Source: an uncultured Lachnospiraceae bacterium (GTDB taxonomy: Bacteria; Bacillota; Clostridia; Lachnospirales; Lachnospiraceae). Taken from it: a stretch of DNA of 38,885 bases. The position numbers were made by a program, and so were the translations under genes. The stretch spans positions 1-38,885 of the forward strand of contig CAKRFY010000027.1 in the NCBI GenBank assembly GCA_934320895.1, read 5' to 3'. Shown piece after piece: positions 14,893-21,892 of the stretch. Each line of letters opens with the position of its first letter. The stretch's first letter is position 1. The notes under the pieces are model-generated. The model saw nothing but the letters and a program-made list of their open reading frames with translations. It was not told where the DNA came from and did not search any database.

Positions 14893-15576
14893 ATGAAAGC
14901 ATTAGTTTTATTTAGTGGTGGTGTTGATTCAACAACATGTCTTGGAATGGCAATCGACAAATATGGTAAGGATAATGTTATTGCATTGTCTATATCATAT
15001 GGACAGAAGCACACAAAAGAGATTGAAGCATCAAATAAGATTGTGGAATATTATGGAGTAGAGCATATTTCGCTCGACCTTGAAAAGATATTTGAATATA
15101 GTGATTGCTCGCTTTTGTCACATTCAGATGTTGATATACCAAAAGAATCATATGCAAAACAGCTTGAAAAGACGGACGGAAAACCAGTATCAACATATGT
15201 ACCTTTTAGAAATGGCTTGTTTTTGTCAACGGCGGCAAGTATAGCCTTATCAAAGGATTGTAGCGTTATATATTATGGAGCTCATGCTGATGATGCGGCT
15301 GGTAATGCATATCCTGACTGTTCAGAAAGTTTTAATAATGCAATAAATGATGCTATTTATATAGGAAGTGGAAATCAGCTTAAGGTTGAAGCGCCATTTG
15401 TAAAGTTGACAAAAGCGGAAGTTGTAAAGATAGGACTTGAACTTAATGTACCATACAAATATACATGGAGCTGTTATGAGGGCGGAGACAAGCCTTGTGG
15501 AGTATGTGGAACTTGTATAGACAGGGCAGAAGCGTTTAGGCTTAATGGGGTAAAAGACCCAGCATTGGAAGATTAA
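14893..15576 (+). CDS. queC: 7-cyano-7-deazaguanine synthase (QueC)
   Basis: This ATP-dependent enzyme converts carboxydeazaguanine to preQ0. The 227-residue sequence has the PP-loop SGGVDS at 8-13 and a C-terminal zinc site of Cys194, Cys202, Cys205 and Cys208 (PCGVCGTC). YVPFRNG near 102-108 is family-typical. AGCAGGAGG (14878-14886) precedes the ATG. queF follows after 43 bp. Confidence 0.96.
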   Translation: MKALVLFSGGVDSTTCLGMAIDKYGKDNVIALSISYGQKHTKEIEASNKIVEYYGVEHISLDLEKIFEYSDCSLLSHSDVDIPKESYAKQLEKTDGKPVSTYVPFRNGLFLSTAASIALSKDCSVIYYGAHADDAAGNAYPDCSESFNNAINDAIYIGSGNQLKVEAPFVKLTKAEVVKIGLELNVPYKYTWSCYEGGDKPCGVCGTCIDRAEAFRLNGVKDPALED

Positions 15577-15619
15577 TATATAGTTGAAAATGAATTTGAT
15601 AAGCAAGGAGAATTATAAA

Positions 15620-16105
15620 ATGAGTACAAGAGAACAGGAAGAAAGTATTACACTTTTAGGAAATCAGGGAACGAAATATCCGGATGATTATGCGCCGGAG
15701 GTTTTGGAGTCATTTGAAAATAAGCATCCGGGAAATGATTATTATGTAAAGTTTAACTGTTCAGAATTTACAAGTCTTTGTCCGATAACAGGACAGCCTG
15801 ATTTTGCAAAGATTAAGATAGCATATATTCCTGATAAAAGAATGGTTGAGAGTAAATCACTTAAACTTTATCTTTTCAGTTTCAGAAATCATGGAGATTT
15901 CCATGAGGACTGTATGAATATTATAATGAAAGATCTTATAAAACTTATGCAGCCAAAATATATTGAGGTGATGGGTGAGTTTACACCGCGTGGAGGAATT
16001 GCGATAGACCCATATTGCAACTACGGAATGCCAGGCACAAAATGGGAGAAGCTTGCAGAGGACAGATTATTTAATCATGATATGAACGCAGGCAGCAGAA
16101 TTTAA
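15620..16105 (+). CDS. queF: NADPH-dependent 7-cyano-7-deazaguanine reductase (QueF, short type)
   Basis: QueF reduces preQ0 to preQ1, the riboswitch ligand. The 161-residue unimodular type shows catalytic Cys54 in [11 protein letters not shown], Asp61, and the signature [14 protein letters not shown] at 77-90. I chose ATG 15620, which has AAGGAG at 15605-15610. The in-frame ATG at 15584 has no such site and adds 12 non-conserved residues. It is the last gene of the preQ1 operon; a dispersed repeat overlaps its stop. Confidence 0.95.
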   Translation: MSTREQEESITLLGNQGTKYPDDYAPEVLESFENKHPGNDYYVKFNCSEFTSLCPITGQPDFAKIKIAYIPDKRMVESKSLKLYLFSFRNHGDFHEDCMNIIMKDLIKLMQPKYIEVMGEFTPRGGIAIDPYCNYGMPGTKWEKLAEDRLFNHDMNAGSRI

Positions 16106-16149
16106 CATTATCAAGCAAATAGTAGAGTGGATTGCGAATATCCGCTTGA
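16102..16149 (+). repeat. Dispersed hairpin repeat, copy 4
   Basis: TTAACATTATCAAGCAAAT, then AGTAGAGTGGATTGCGAATA and TCCGCTTGA. The copy supplies the queF stop codon TAA (16103-16105) within its first bases. Confidence 0.8.
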
Positions 16150-16155
16150 AAAAAG

Positions 16156-16205
16156 TACTTCACAAACAGCAAAAAAGTGGTATAATAACTATTGTTTGTG
16201 AAGTA
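16156..16205. repeat. 13-bp perfect inverted repeat around the tRNA-Pro promoter
   Basis: TACTTCACAAACA (16156-16168) and TGTTTGTGAAGTA (16193-16205) are exact complements separated by 24 bp. The left arm overlaps the -35 box, the -10 box lies in the spacer, and the right arm covers the expected start region. It could be an operator pair or a DNA hairpin. Confidence 0.8.
16159..16186 (+). promoter_or_regulatory. Promoter of tRNA-Pro
   Basis: TTCACA (16159-16164), a 16-bp spacer and a perfect TATAAT (16181-16186). The -35 box lies in the left arm of a 13-bp inverted repeat. Confidence 0.7.
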
Positions 16206-16228
16206 ATACTGATAAACAACAGTTATGA

Positions 16229-16302
16229 CGGTGTGTGGCTCAGCTTGGTAGAGCGTTGCGTTCGGGACGCAAAGGTCGCAGGTTCAAATCCTGTCACACC
16301 GA
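16229..16302 (+). tRNA. tRNA-Pro (anticodon CGG)
   Basis: The full cloverleaf can be drawn. The acceptor stem is CGGTGTG (16229-16235) with CACACCG (16295-16301), and the discriminator A is at 16302. The anticodon stem TTGCG/CGCAA holds the loop TTCGGGA, which puts CGG at positions 34-36 to read CCG. The T arm contains GTTCAAATC. The CCA end is not encoded. Confidence 0.95.
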
Positions 16303-16362
16303 TTTTAATATTTATATATTGTCAGTAAAAAATCTTAATAAAGGTAAGTATAGTTTATATTG

Positions 16363-16406
16363 TGTCCCTGATGTATCTTAAAGCCGAGATATTGGGGACA
16401 TTTTTT
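16363..16406 (+). terminator. Terminator after tRNA-Pro
   Basis: TGTCCC (16363-16368) pairs with GGGACA (16395-16400). An inner stem, TATCT with AGATA, extends it, and TTTTTT follows at 16401-16406. Confidence 0.75.
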
Positions 16407-16515
16407 AATGAAAAAGCTTTATTATCTATGCTTTAGCAAAAAGGAGCGAGTAGTCTTATAGTAATCCCCTTAATTAACGCAAATGCTTAAATAGAAAGGT
16501 AAAAGATAGAAGAAA

Positions 16516-17046
16516 ATGAAATTGAATGAAAATATAAAATTATATCAGGCAGCAGAAGACGATATAGAAGAGATAACCGGACTTTATGAACAGGCAAAAG
16601 GTTCAAAGTTTTGCACATGGGATGAGCATTATCCAAATGCAGAGATAACAAGAGGAGATTTAGAAAGAAATGCATTGTTCTGCATGAAAACAGAAACAGG
16701 AGAAATAGTTGGGGCGGTATCAATAGACGATGATAAACAAGTAGAAAATCTAAAGTGCTGGAGCGAAACATTAAGGCCGTCAGTGGAAATAGCCAGACTT
16801 GTAGTAAAAAAAGAATGGCAGAACAGAAAGATAGCACCGAAGATGTTAAAAGAACTCTTAAAAATAATAGCAGGCAGAGGAATGAAAAGTGCTCATTATC
16901 TCGTAGACAAAAATCATAAAAAAGCACTCTCCGCCTACAAAAGCCTGAATTTTACAAGAGTCGGAGAAAGCACACTGTACGATGGAAACTGGTGGTGCTA
17001 TGAGCGGGAAGTGTCCGTTTGCCAAGTTATCAAAAAAACTTATTGA
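16516..17046 (+). CDS. GNAT-family N-acetyltransferase
   Basis: This 176-residue acetyl-CoA-dependent transferase has the Gcn5 layout. An N-terminal strand-helix unit (IKLYQAAEDDIEEITGLYEQ) comes first, then central strands with GEIVGAVSID. A motif A-like EIARLVVKKEWQNRKIAPKML (about residues 91-111) and a C-terminal AYKSLNFTRVGES follow. The pyrophosphate loop is NRKIAP rather than the classic Q/RxxGxG/A. The substrate is unknown. It stands alone between tRNA-Pro and the hydrogenase leader; the promoter of the leader overlaps its last codons. Confidence 0.85.
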   Translation: MKLNENIKLYQAAEDDIEEITGLYEQAKGSKFCTWDEHYPNAEITRGDLERNALFCMKTETGEIVGAVSIDDDKQVENLKCWSETLRPSVEIARLVVKKEWQNRKIAPKMLKELLKIIAGRGMKSAHYLVDKNHKKALSAYKSLNFTRVGESTLYDGNWWCYEREVSVCQVIKKTY

Positions 17047-17071
17047 TAAATTTTTCTCAGGGTGTTATACT
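17043..17071 (+). promoter_or_regulatory. Promoter of the hydrogenase-regulator/hydG unit
   Basis: TTGATA (17043-17048), a 17-bp spacer and TATACT (17066-17071) overlap the end of the upstream acetyltransferase gene. This predicts a start near 17078 and a leader of about 300 nt. Confidence 0.75.
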
Positions 17072-17077
17072 ATTCAA

Positions 17078-17355
17078 GGTTCTGAAACGGAAGGTAAGAT
17101 CAGGTTGCTGTTTACATCTACAGCGCGGTCAGCAACATAGATTTATCCTGACGCAAAGGCATGAAAAGCAGATTATAGATTGTAAAGTAAAAGTGGCATA
17201 TACATTACTGCTCAGACATAATGTGATATTAACAGTATAGTTAAATCTGAAAAGATTTATCAGGGAATATTTGTCAAATGGAGTAGATAATGCTGAATTT
17301 ATTATATATATAAACTAAAAGTCATGTCTTATCGGGACATGGCTTCTTTAATTTT
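17078..17355 (+). promoter_or_regulatory. Structured attenuation-type leader RNA, class unknown
   Basis: Directly after the promoter the RNA can form a 7-bp stem GTTGCTG (17104-17110) with CAGCAAC (17130-17136). Its loop contains ATCTA, able to pair with TAGAT (17138-17142) as a pseudoknot. An outer stem TCAG/CTGA (17100-17103 with 17148-17151) is followed by ACGCAAAGGC. An intrinsic terminator, AAGTCATGTC (17319-17328) with GACATGGCTT (17336-17345, one G-U pair) and a T-rich tail to 17355, ends 20 bp before the gene. This aptamer-like fold plus terminator layout is what a riboswitch looks like. The GACGCAAAG string resembles the 3' core of c-di-GMP-I aptamers, but the matching 5' GGCAAACC half is absent. 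Confidence 0.55.
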
Positions 17356-17374
17356 AGAAAGAGTGGTAGTATTT

Positions 17375-17620
17375 ATGGAAACCAGGATAGCGATACTTGG
17401 AATAATCGTTGAAAACATGGATAGTGTTTCCGAGGTAAACGAACTTTTACATGAGTATAATAAGTATATTATAGGGAGGATGGGGATGCCTTATCGTGAA
17501 AAAAATGTGTCTGTGATAAGTATTGTCATGGATGCACCCAACAATGTAATAAGTGCGGTTTCAGGAAAACTCGGAATGTTAGATGGTGTCAGTGCAAAGG
17601 CGGTTTATTCCAAAAAATAG
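17375..17620 (+). CDS. Putative iron-only hydrogenase system regulator (TM1266 family)
   Basis: This 81-residue protein with an ACT-like/NikR-C-like fold matches the TM1266 family, which is encoded beside [FeFe]-hydrogenase maturases. Typical sequence is METRIAILGIIVEN at the start, GRMGMPYREKNVSVISIVMDA in the middle and GKLGMLDGVSAKAVYS at the end. I chose ATG 17375, which restores the family start; the longer frame runs back into the terminator. A weak AGAGTGG (17360-17366) lies upstream. hydG follows after 137 bp with its own ribosome site. It could sense a metabolite or metal through the ACT-like fold; that is inference. Confidence 0.85.
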   Translation: METRIAILGIIVENMDSVSEVNELLHEYNKYIIGRMGMPYREKNVSVISIVMDAPNNVISAVSGKLGMLDGVSAKAVYSKK

Positions 17621-17757
17621 TAAGCAGCAAAACACAAATGAAAGTTTATTCAGTCATAAAAGATAATCAAAAATACAAGGGTATGACTTAGGTATTGTAA
17701 ATTGTTTTTATGATTGAATTGTTACAATAGGCAACAAATTAGAAAAGGAGAAAAAAC

Positions 17758-19176
17758 ATGAGTTACGATCCAAAATCAATGCATGCAGAAGAGTTTATAG
17801 ATGATGCAGAAATATTAGAATGTATAGACTATGCAAAGAAAAATAAAAGCAATAAAGAAGTAGTAAATGCCATTCTTGAAAAAGCAAAACTTGCAAAGGG
17901 AATTTCGCATAAAGAAGCAGCGGTTCTTATGGAATGTGATATACCTGAGTGCAATGAGCAGATGAAACAGATTGCCATTGATATTAAAGAGAAATTCTAT
18001 GGCAGAAGAATAGTTATGTTTGCACCGCTTTATCTTTCAAACTATTGTGTAAACGGATGCGTATATTGTCCTTACCATGCTAAAAATAAGCATATTGCGA
18101 GAAAAAAACTTACACAGGAAGAAATCAGAAAAGAAGTTATTGCATTACAGGATATGGGACATAAGCGTCTTGCACTTGAAGCAGGAGAAGATCCTGTGAA
18201 TAATCCACTTGAATATATTCTTGAAAGTATTAAGACGATTTACAGTATAAAACATAAAAATGGTGCGATCCGCCGCGTAAATGTTAATATTGCAGCAACA
18301 ACTGTTGAAGATTATGCAAAACTTAAGGAAGCAGGAATCGGAACATATATATTATTTCAGGAGACATACAATAAGAAGGCTTATGAAGAACTTCATCCGA
18401 CAGGACCAAAGCATAATTATGCATATCATACAGAAGCAATGGACAGAGCTATGGAAGGCGGAATTGATGATGTAGGTCTTGGAGTATTATTTGGTCTTGA
18501 GACATATCTTTATGAACTTGTCGGAATCATTATGCATGCAGAACATTTGGAGGCAGTACATGGTGTAGGTCCGCATACTATAAGTGTACCAAGAATCTGC
18601 CCTGCTGATGATATCGACACGGCTGATTTCTCAAATGCTGTTCCTGATGAGATATTTGAAAAGATAGTTGCTGTAATTCGTATTGCTGTACCTTATACAG
18701 GAATGATCGTATCTACAAGAGAATCACAGAAAACAAGAGAAAAGGTTCTTCATCTTGGTATTTCACAGATAAGTGGTGGATCGCGCACAAGCGTAGGTGG
18801 ATATGTTGAGCCAGTGAGAGATGAGACTACTTCACAGTTTGATGTAAGTGATACACGTTCCCTTGATGAGGTTGTAAACTGGCTTATAGGTCTTGGTTAT
18901 ATTCCAAGTTTTTGTACAGCATGTTACAGAGCAGGAAGGACTGGAGACAGATTTATGACGCTTTTAAAGAGTGGTCAGATAGTAAACTGTTGTCAACCAA
19001 ATGCACTTATGACGCTCAAGGAATATCTTGAGGATTATGCATCAGAAGATACAAAGAAAAAAGGTGAGGCACTTATTGCCGAAGAAATACTTAAAGTTCC
19101 AAATGAAAATGTAAGAAACAAGGCTATGGAATATCTAAAAGAATTACATGATGGAAAGAGAGACTTCAGATTTTAA
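17758..19176 (+). CDS. hydG: [FeFe]-hydrogenase H-cluster maturase HydG (radical SAM tyrosine lyase)
   Basis: HydG cleaves tyrosine to give the CO and CN ligands of the hydrogenase H-cluster. The 472-residue protein carries the radical SAM motif Cys97-x3-Cys101-x2-Cys104 (YCVNGCVYCPYH). Its C-terminal auxiliary-cluster motif is Cys386-x2-Cys389 (CTACYRAGRTGDRFM), a feature that separates HydG from the thiamine enzyme ThiH. AAAAGGAG precedes the ATG. hydE, hydF and the hydrogenase itself are not in the window. The neighbouring TM1266-type gene fits a hydrogenase context. Confidence 0.95.
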   Translation: MSYDPKSMHAEEFIDDAEILECIDYAKKNKSNKEVVNAILEKAKLAKGISHKEAAVLMECDIPECNEQMKQIAIDIKEKFYGRRIVMFAPLYLSNYCVNGCVYCPYHAKNKHIARKKLTQEEIRKEVIALQDMGHKRLALEAGEDPVNNPLEYILESIKTIYSIKHKNGAIRRVNVNIAATTVEDYAKLKEAGIGTYILFQETYNKKAYEELHPTGPKHNYAYHTEAMDRAMEGGIDDVGLGVLFGLETYLYELVGIIMHAEHLEAVHGVGPHTISVPRICPADDIDTADFSNAVPDEIFEKIVAVIRIAVPYTGMIVSTRESQKTREKVLHLGISQISGGSRTSVGGYVEPVRDETTSQFDVSDTRSLDEVVNWLIGLGYIPSFCTACYRAGRTGDRFMTLLKSGQIVNCCQPNALMTLKEYLEDYASEDTKKKGEALIAEEILKVPNENVRNKAMEYLKELHDGKRDFRF

Positions 19177-19182
19177 GTAAGT

Positions 19183-19231
19183 TTAACACTATCAAGGAAG
19201 TGGCAGAGCAGATTGTGAATATCCGCTTGAC
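19183..19231 (+). repeat. Dispersed hairpin repeat, copy 5
   Basis: TTAACACTATCAAGGAAGT, then GGCAGAGCAGATTGTGAATA and TCCGCTTGAC, 7 bp after the hydG stop. The hairpin stem has one mismatch. Confidence 0.8.
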
Positions 19232-19319
19232 TATTAAAATATATAAGTAAGAAAAATTGATATTTATGGATATCAAAATCTTATGTAGATAAAAGCAGAA
19301 AAATGATTATATAAATGAA

Positions 19320-19357
19320 AATAAGAGGTGTGGCAATTAACCACACCTCTTATTTTA
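19320..19357. terminator. Bidirectional terminator between hydG and the PocR-MCP gene
   Basis: A perfect 13-bp stem, ATAAGAGGTGTGG (19321-19333) with CCACACCTCTTAT (19341-19353), has a 7-nt loop. A-rich and T-rich flanks serve the convergent genes on both sides. Confidence 0.85.
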
Positions 19358-19432
19358 CAAGGAAACACATGAAAAATAAAAACAAAAAACAAATTATGAA
19401 AAACTCAAAATGAGTTATAAGCAAAATTATAA

Positions 19433-20215
19433 TTAATCTTCAAAAAGTGATGCAAGTTTCTCGATTGATGATGTAATATCAGCTACAGATTTCTCAATAT
19501 CACTGTAGATAGTAGCTGATTGAGAAGAAAGATCACCCATACTCTTTGCAACTACTGCAAATCCGACACCTGCCTCACCACTTCTTGCTGCCTCGATAGA
19601 TGCATTAAGCGAAAGCATCTTCTGTTTACTGGCAATAGAATTAAGTGAACGTGTATTTGTATTGATTTTTTGAATAACTTCATTTGCATACTTGATCTCA
19701 TTGCTGAGAATACCAAGTTTTCCACCGTTTGTACTTTTAAGGTACTCCGCATTGACAAACTGGTTTATAAGCTGACCAAGTAATTCAGAAGAAGAACGAA
19801 TCTGCTCTTCTGTTCTTATAGGAACTTTACGAAGTGCCCTGATATATGCATCAGGATCAATACCAAGTTCAGTAGCTTTTTTTCTAAATTCTTCTTCATC
19901 AGGTTCAGAAGGAAGAACCTGTCCACCGATAATGGAACCTAATTTTTCTTCACCGATCATAATATCGATAGAGAAATCCATAAGACCTGAATGGCAGAAA
20001 TATGTACCATCATTATCTGCATCACATTTTTTACATCTTTTATTTCCAAGTTCTGAACCGCGAGTATATTTCATACAGAAATCAGTAAAGTTGCTTCCCT
20101 CAGTAAGATATTCTCCCTCATTGTCAACTGCGATAGTTGCAAGTCCTGTGGCGTTTGAAAAGCAATCCTGAATCTCCTGCAACTTCTTTAAGTCTAAAAA
20201 ATCTCTTATATTCAT
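19433..20215 (-). CDS. Soluble PocR-domain methyl-accepting signalling protein
   Basis: This 260-residue cytoplasmic sensor has no membrane segment. Residues about 5-155 form a PocR ligand-binding domain with its conserved cysteines Cys47, Cys61, Cys64 and Cys74. The C-terminal part (about 165-260) is a minimal chemoreceptor signalling tip with SLNASIEAARSGEAGVGFAVVA and only a short flanking coiled coil. I chose ATG 20215, preceded on the minus strand by GGAGGA (20226-20221); the longer frame would start at a TTG inside that site. It may signal to CheA/CheW or act as a stand-alone sensor; the ligand is unknown. Confidence 0.85.
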   Translation of the reverse strand: MNIRDFLDLKKLQEIQDCFSNATGLATIAVDNEGEYLTEGSNFTDFCMKYTRGSELGNKRCKKCDADNDGTYFCHSGLMDFSIDIMIGEEKLGSIIGGQVLPSEPDEEEFRKKATELGIDPDAYIRALRKVPIRTEEQIRSSSELLGQLINQFVNAEYLKSTNGGKLGILSNEIKYANEVIQKINTNTRSLNSIASKQKMLSLNASIEAARSGEAGVGFAVVAKSMGDLSSQSATIYSDIEKSVADITSSIEKLASLFED

Positions 20216-20348
20216 AAAATCCTCCAATCCTTATTTAACAGAAGTGTTAAATAACTATAGATATAAATTTTCATTCAAAAAATATACTCAATTTATATAT
20301 ATTATACAGCATTCTTAATATGAAATCAATTAAAAATGTGTCATTTGT

Positions 20349-20416
20349 TTAACATTATATTATTTTTGATAGTGTTATGAGCAGGTAGCAGAGCGGATTG
20401 CGAATATCCGTTTGAC
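20349..20416 (+). repeat. Dispersed hairpin repeat, copy 6 (long form)
   Basis: TTAACATTAT, then TGATAGTGTTATGAGCAGGT, AGCAGAGCGGATTGCGAATA and TCCGTTTGACA. It has the extra AGTGTTATGAGCAGG block also seen in copy 3. It lies between the divergent PocR-MCP and nadB genes, about 40 bp before the nadB promoter. Confidence 0.75.
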
Positions 20417-20452
20417 ATTAAAAGAAAAATTTTGCGCAATTTTGTTGTAAAC

Positions 20453-20481
20453 TTGCTTAAAACACGCTGTTATGCTATACT
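20453..20481 (+). promoter_or_regulatory. Promoter of nadBC
   Basis: TTGCTT (20453-20458), 17 bp and TATACT (20476-20481), preceded by TG at the extended -10 position (TGCTATACT). Confidence 0.75.
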
Positions 20482-20543
20482 CGATACATTGTAAATAAAA
20501 TTTTCATTTATATAAGGAAAGGATGGCAGCGTATGCTGTTATA

Positions 20544-20562
20544 GACATCTGGAACAGATGTC
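20544..20562. promoter_or_regulatory. Operator-like palindrome at the nadB start
   Basis: GACATCTG and CAGATGTC are perfect 8-bp arms around a 3-bp spacer (GAA), ending next to the nadB ribosome site AGGTGG. It could be a repressor site for NAD control (a NiaR-type regulator is the obvious guess) or a translation-blocking hairpin. The assignment to any regulator is inference. Confidence 0.55.
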
Positions 20563-20572
20563 AGGTGGTAAT

Positions 20573-21892
20573 ATGATAATAGAAACTGATGTTGTCGTAG
20601 TTGGAACAGGAGCAGCCGGATTGTTCTGTGCTCTTCATTTTCCGGAGAGTACAAATGTGCTTGTAATTACTAAGGATGAGGCCGATCAAAGTGATTCTTT
20701 TCTTGCTCAGGGCGGTATGTGTATGCTCAGAGATGAGGACGATTTCGATGGATTTTTCGAGGATACCATGAAGGCTGGACATTATGAGAATAATAAAGAT
20801 TCTGTAGAAGTTATGATTCGTTCTTCGCAGAAGATAGCACAGGAACTGATAGATTATGGCGTCAGATTTGAGCATGACGGTGATAAGCTTGCTTTTACAA
20901 GAGAAGGCGGACATGGAAGACCAAGAATACTTTACCATGAAGATGTTACGGGAAAAGAAATTACAAGTACTCTTTTAGATAATGCATTAAAAAGAGAGAA
21001 CATAACTATACAGGAACATGTAAAAATGATGGATATTGCCTGTGATGAAGAAAAAAATGAATGTTATGGACTTATAGTAAAAAATGCAGATGGTGAAATT
21101 GATATAATAAAAGCGAAGTACACAGTTTTTGCATGTGGTGGCCTTGGTGGTCTTTATAAACATTCGACAAACTTCAGACATATAACAGGTGATGCTATTG
21201 CCATAGCATTAAATCATGGTATTGACATGGAGCATATAGATTACATACAGATTCATCCGACTACGCTATATTCTGAAAAGCCGGGAAGAAGATTTCTTAT
21301 CTCAGAGTCAGTCAGAGGAGAAGGAGCTATTCTTCTTGATAAGAATAAAAAACGTTTCTGTGATGAACTTAGACCTAGAGATATTGTTACTGCCGATATT
21401 CGTAAACAGATGGAGAAAGATGGAACACCTTTTGTATGGCTTTCTATGGAGAGGATTCCAGAGGAAACTATAAGAAATCATTTTCCAAATATTATGAAAC
21501 AGTGTCTTGAAGAGGGATATGATCCTACAAAAGAGTGTATTCCTGTAGTACCAGCTCAGCATTATTTTATGGGAGGCATAAAGGTAAACCTTTCAAGTAT
21601 GACAAGCATGGAAAGACTGTATGCTGTGGGTGAAACATCATGCAATGGTGTTCATGGAAAGAACAGGCTTGCAAGTAATTCACTGCTTGAATCAATGGTT
21701 TTTGCTGAGAGAGCGGCTGATGAGATAAAAGAGAAGATGAAGGCTGCAGATGACGGACAGTTTGAAGAAAATGCAGAAAGCCACATCTCGGATATAGATA
21801 TCAGCGGATATGATGATGACGAGAAAATAAGTGATGAATACAAGGAACTTGTGTTAAATGAAATAGAAAAGGAGAAGAGCAGACATGAATGA
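20573..21892 (+). CDS. nadB: L-aspartate oxidase (NadB), short form
   Basis: This FAD enzyme oxidises L-aspartate to iminoaspartate for de novo NAD synthesis. It has 439 residues against about 540 in E. coli. It shows the FAD motif DVVVVGTGAAGLFCAL near the start, SDSFLAQGG, the catalytic region REGGHGRPRILYHEDVTGKEI, and the C-terminal FAD-binding NGLASNSLLE-like RLASNSLLES. The usual C-terminal helical domain is largely missing and replaced by an acidic tail, a form seen in some anaerobes. ATG 20573 has AGGTGG at 20563-20568; the in-frame ATG at 20558 lies inside the palindrome. It overlaps nadC by 8 bp. nadA is not adjacent. Confidence 0.92.
   Translation: MIIETDVVVVGTGAAGLFCALHFPESTNVLVITKDEADQSDSFLAQGGMCMLRDEDDFDGFFEDTMKAGHYENNKDSVEVMIRSSQKIAQELIDYGVRFEHDGDKLAFTREGGHGRPRILYHEDVTGKEITSTLLDNALKRENITIQEHVKMMDIACDEEKNECYGLIVKNADGEIDIIKAKYTVFACGGLGGLYKHSTNFRHITGDAIAIALNHGIDMEHIDYIQIHPTTLYSEKPGRRFLISESVRGEGAILLDKNKKRFCDELRPRDIVTADIRKQMEKDGTPFVWLSMERIPEETIRNHFPNIMKQCLEEGYDPTKECIPVVPAQHYFMGGIKVNLSSMTSMERLYAVGETSCNGVHGKNRLASNSLLESMVFAERAADEIKEKMKAADDGQFEENAESHISDIDISGYDDDEKISDEYKELVLNEIEKEKSRHE

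Noticed and set aside
16487..16927. Antisense frame of 146 codons opposite the acetyltransferase
   Set aside because: Leucine/phenylalanine-rich translation without domain or ribosome site, and the opposite strand encodes a clear GNAT protein.
17100..17165. c-di-GMP-I (GEMM) riboswitch, from the GACGCAAAG string
   Set aside because: The conserved 5' GGCAAACC part and the GNRA-capped hairpin are missing, and the bases after GCAAAG cannot pair with the 5' side as in that class. Left as an unassigned leader.
17019..17240. 73-codon frame after the acetyltransferase
   Set aside because: It lies across the promoter and structured leader, shows no known domain, and has no ribosome binding site.
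3221..20416. CRISPR array, from repeated ~50-bp units
   Set aside because: The units are kilobases apart with genes between them and no regular spacers; there are no cas genes.
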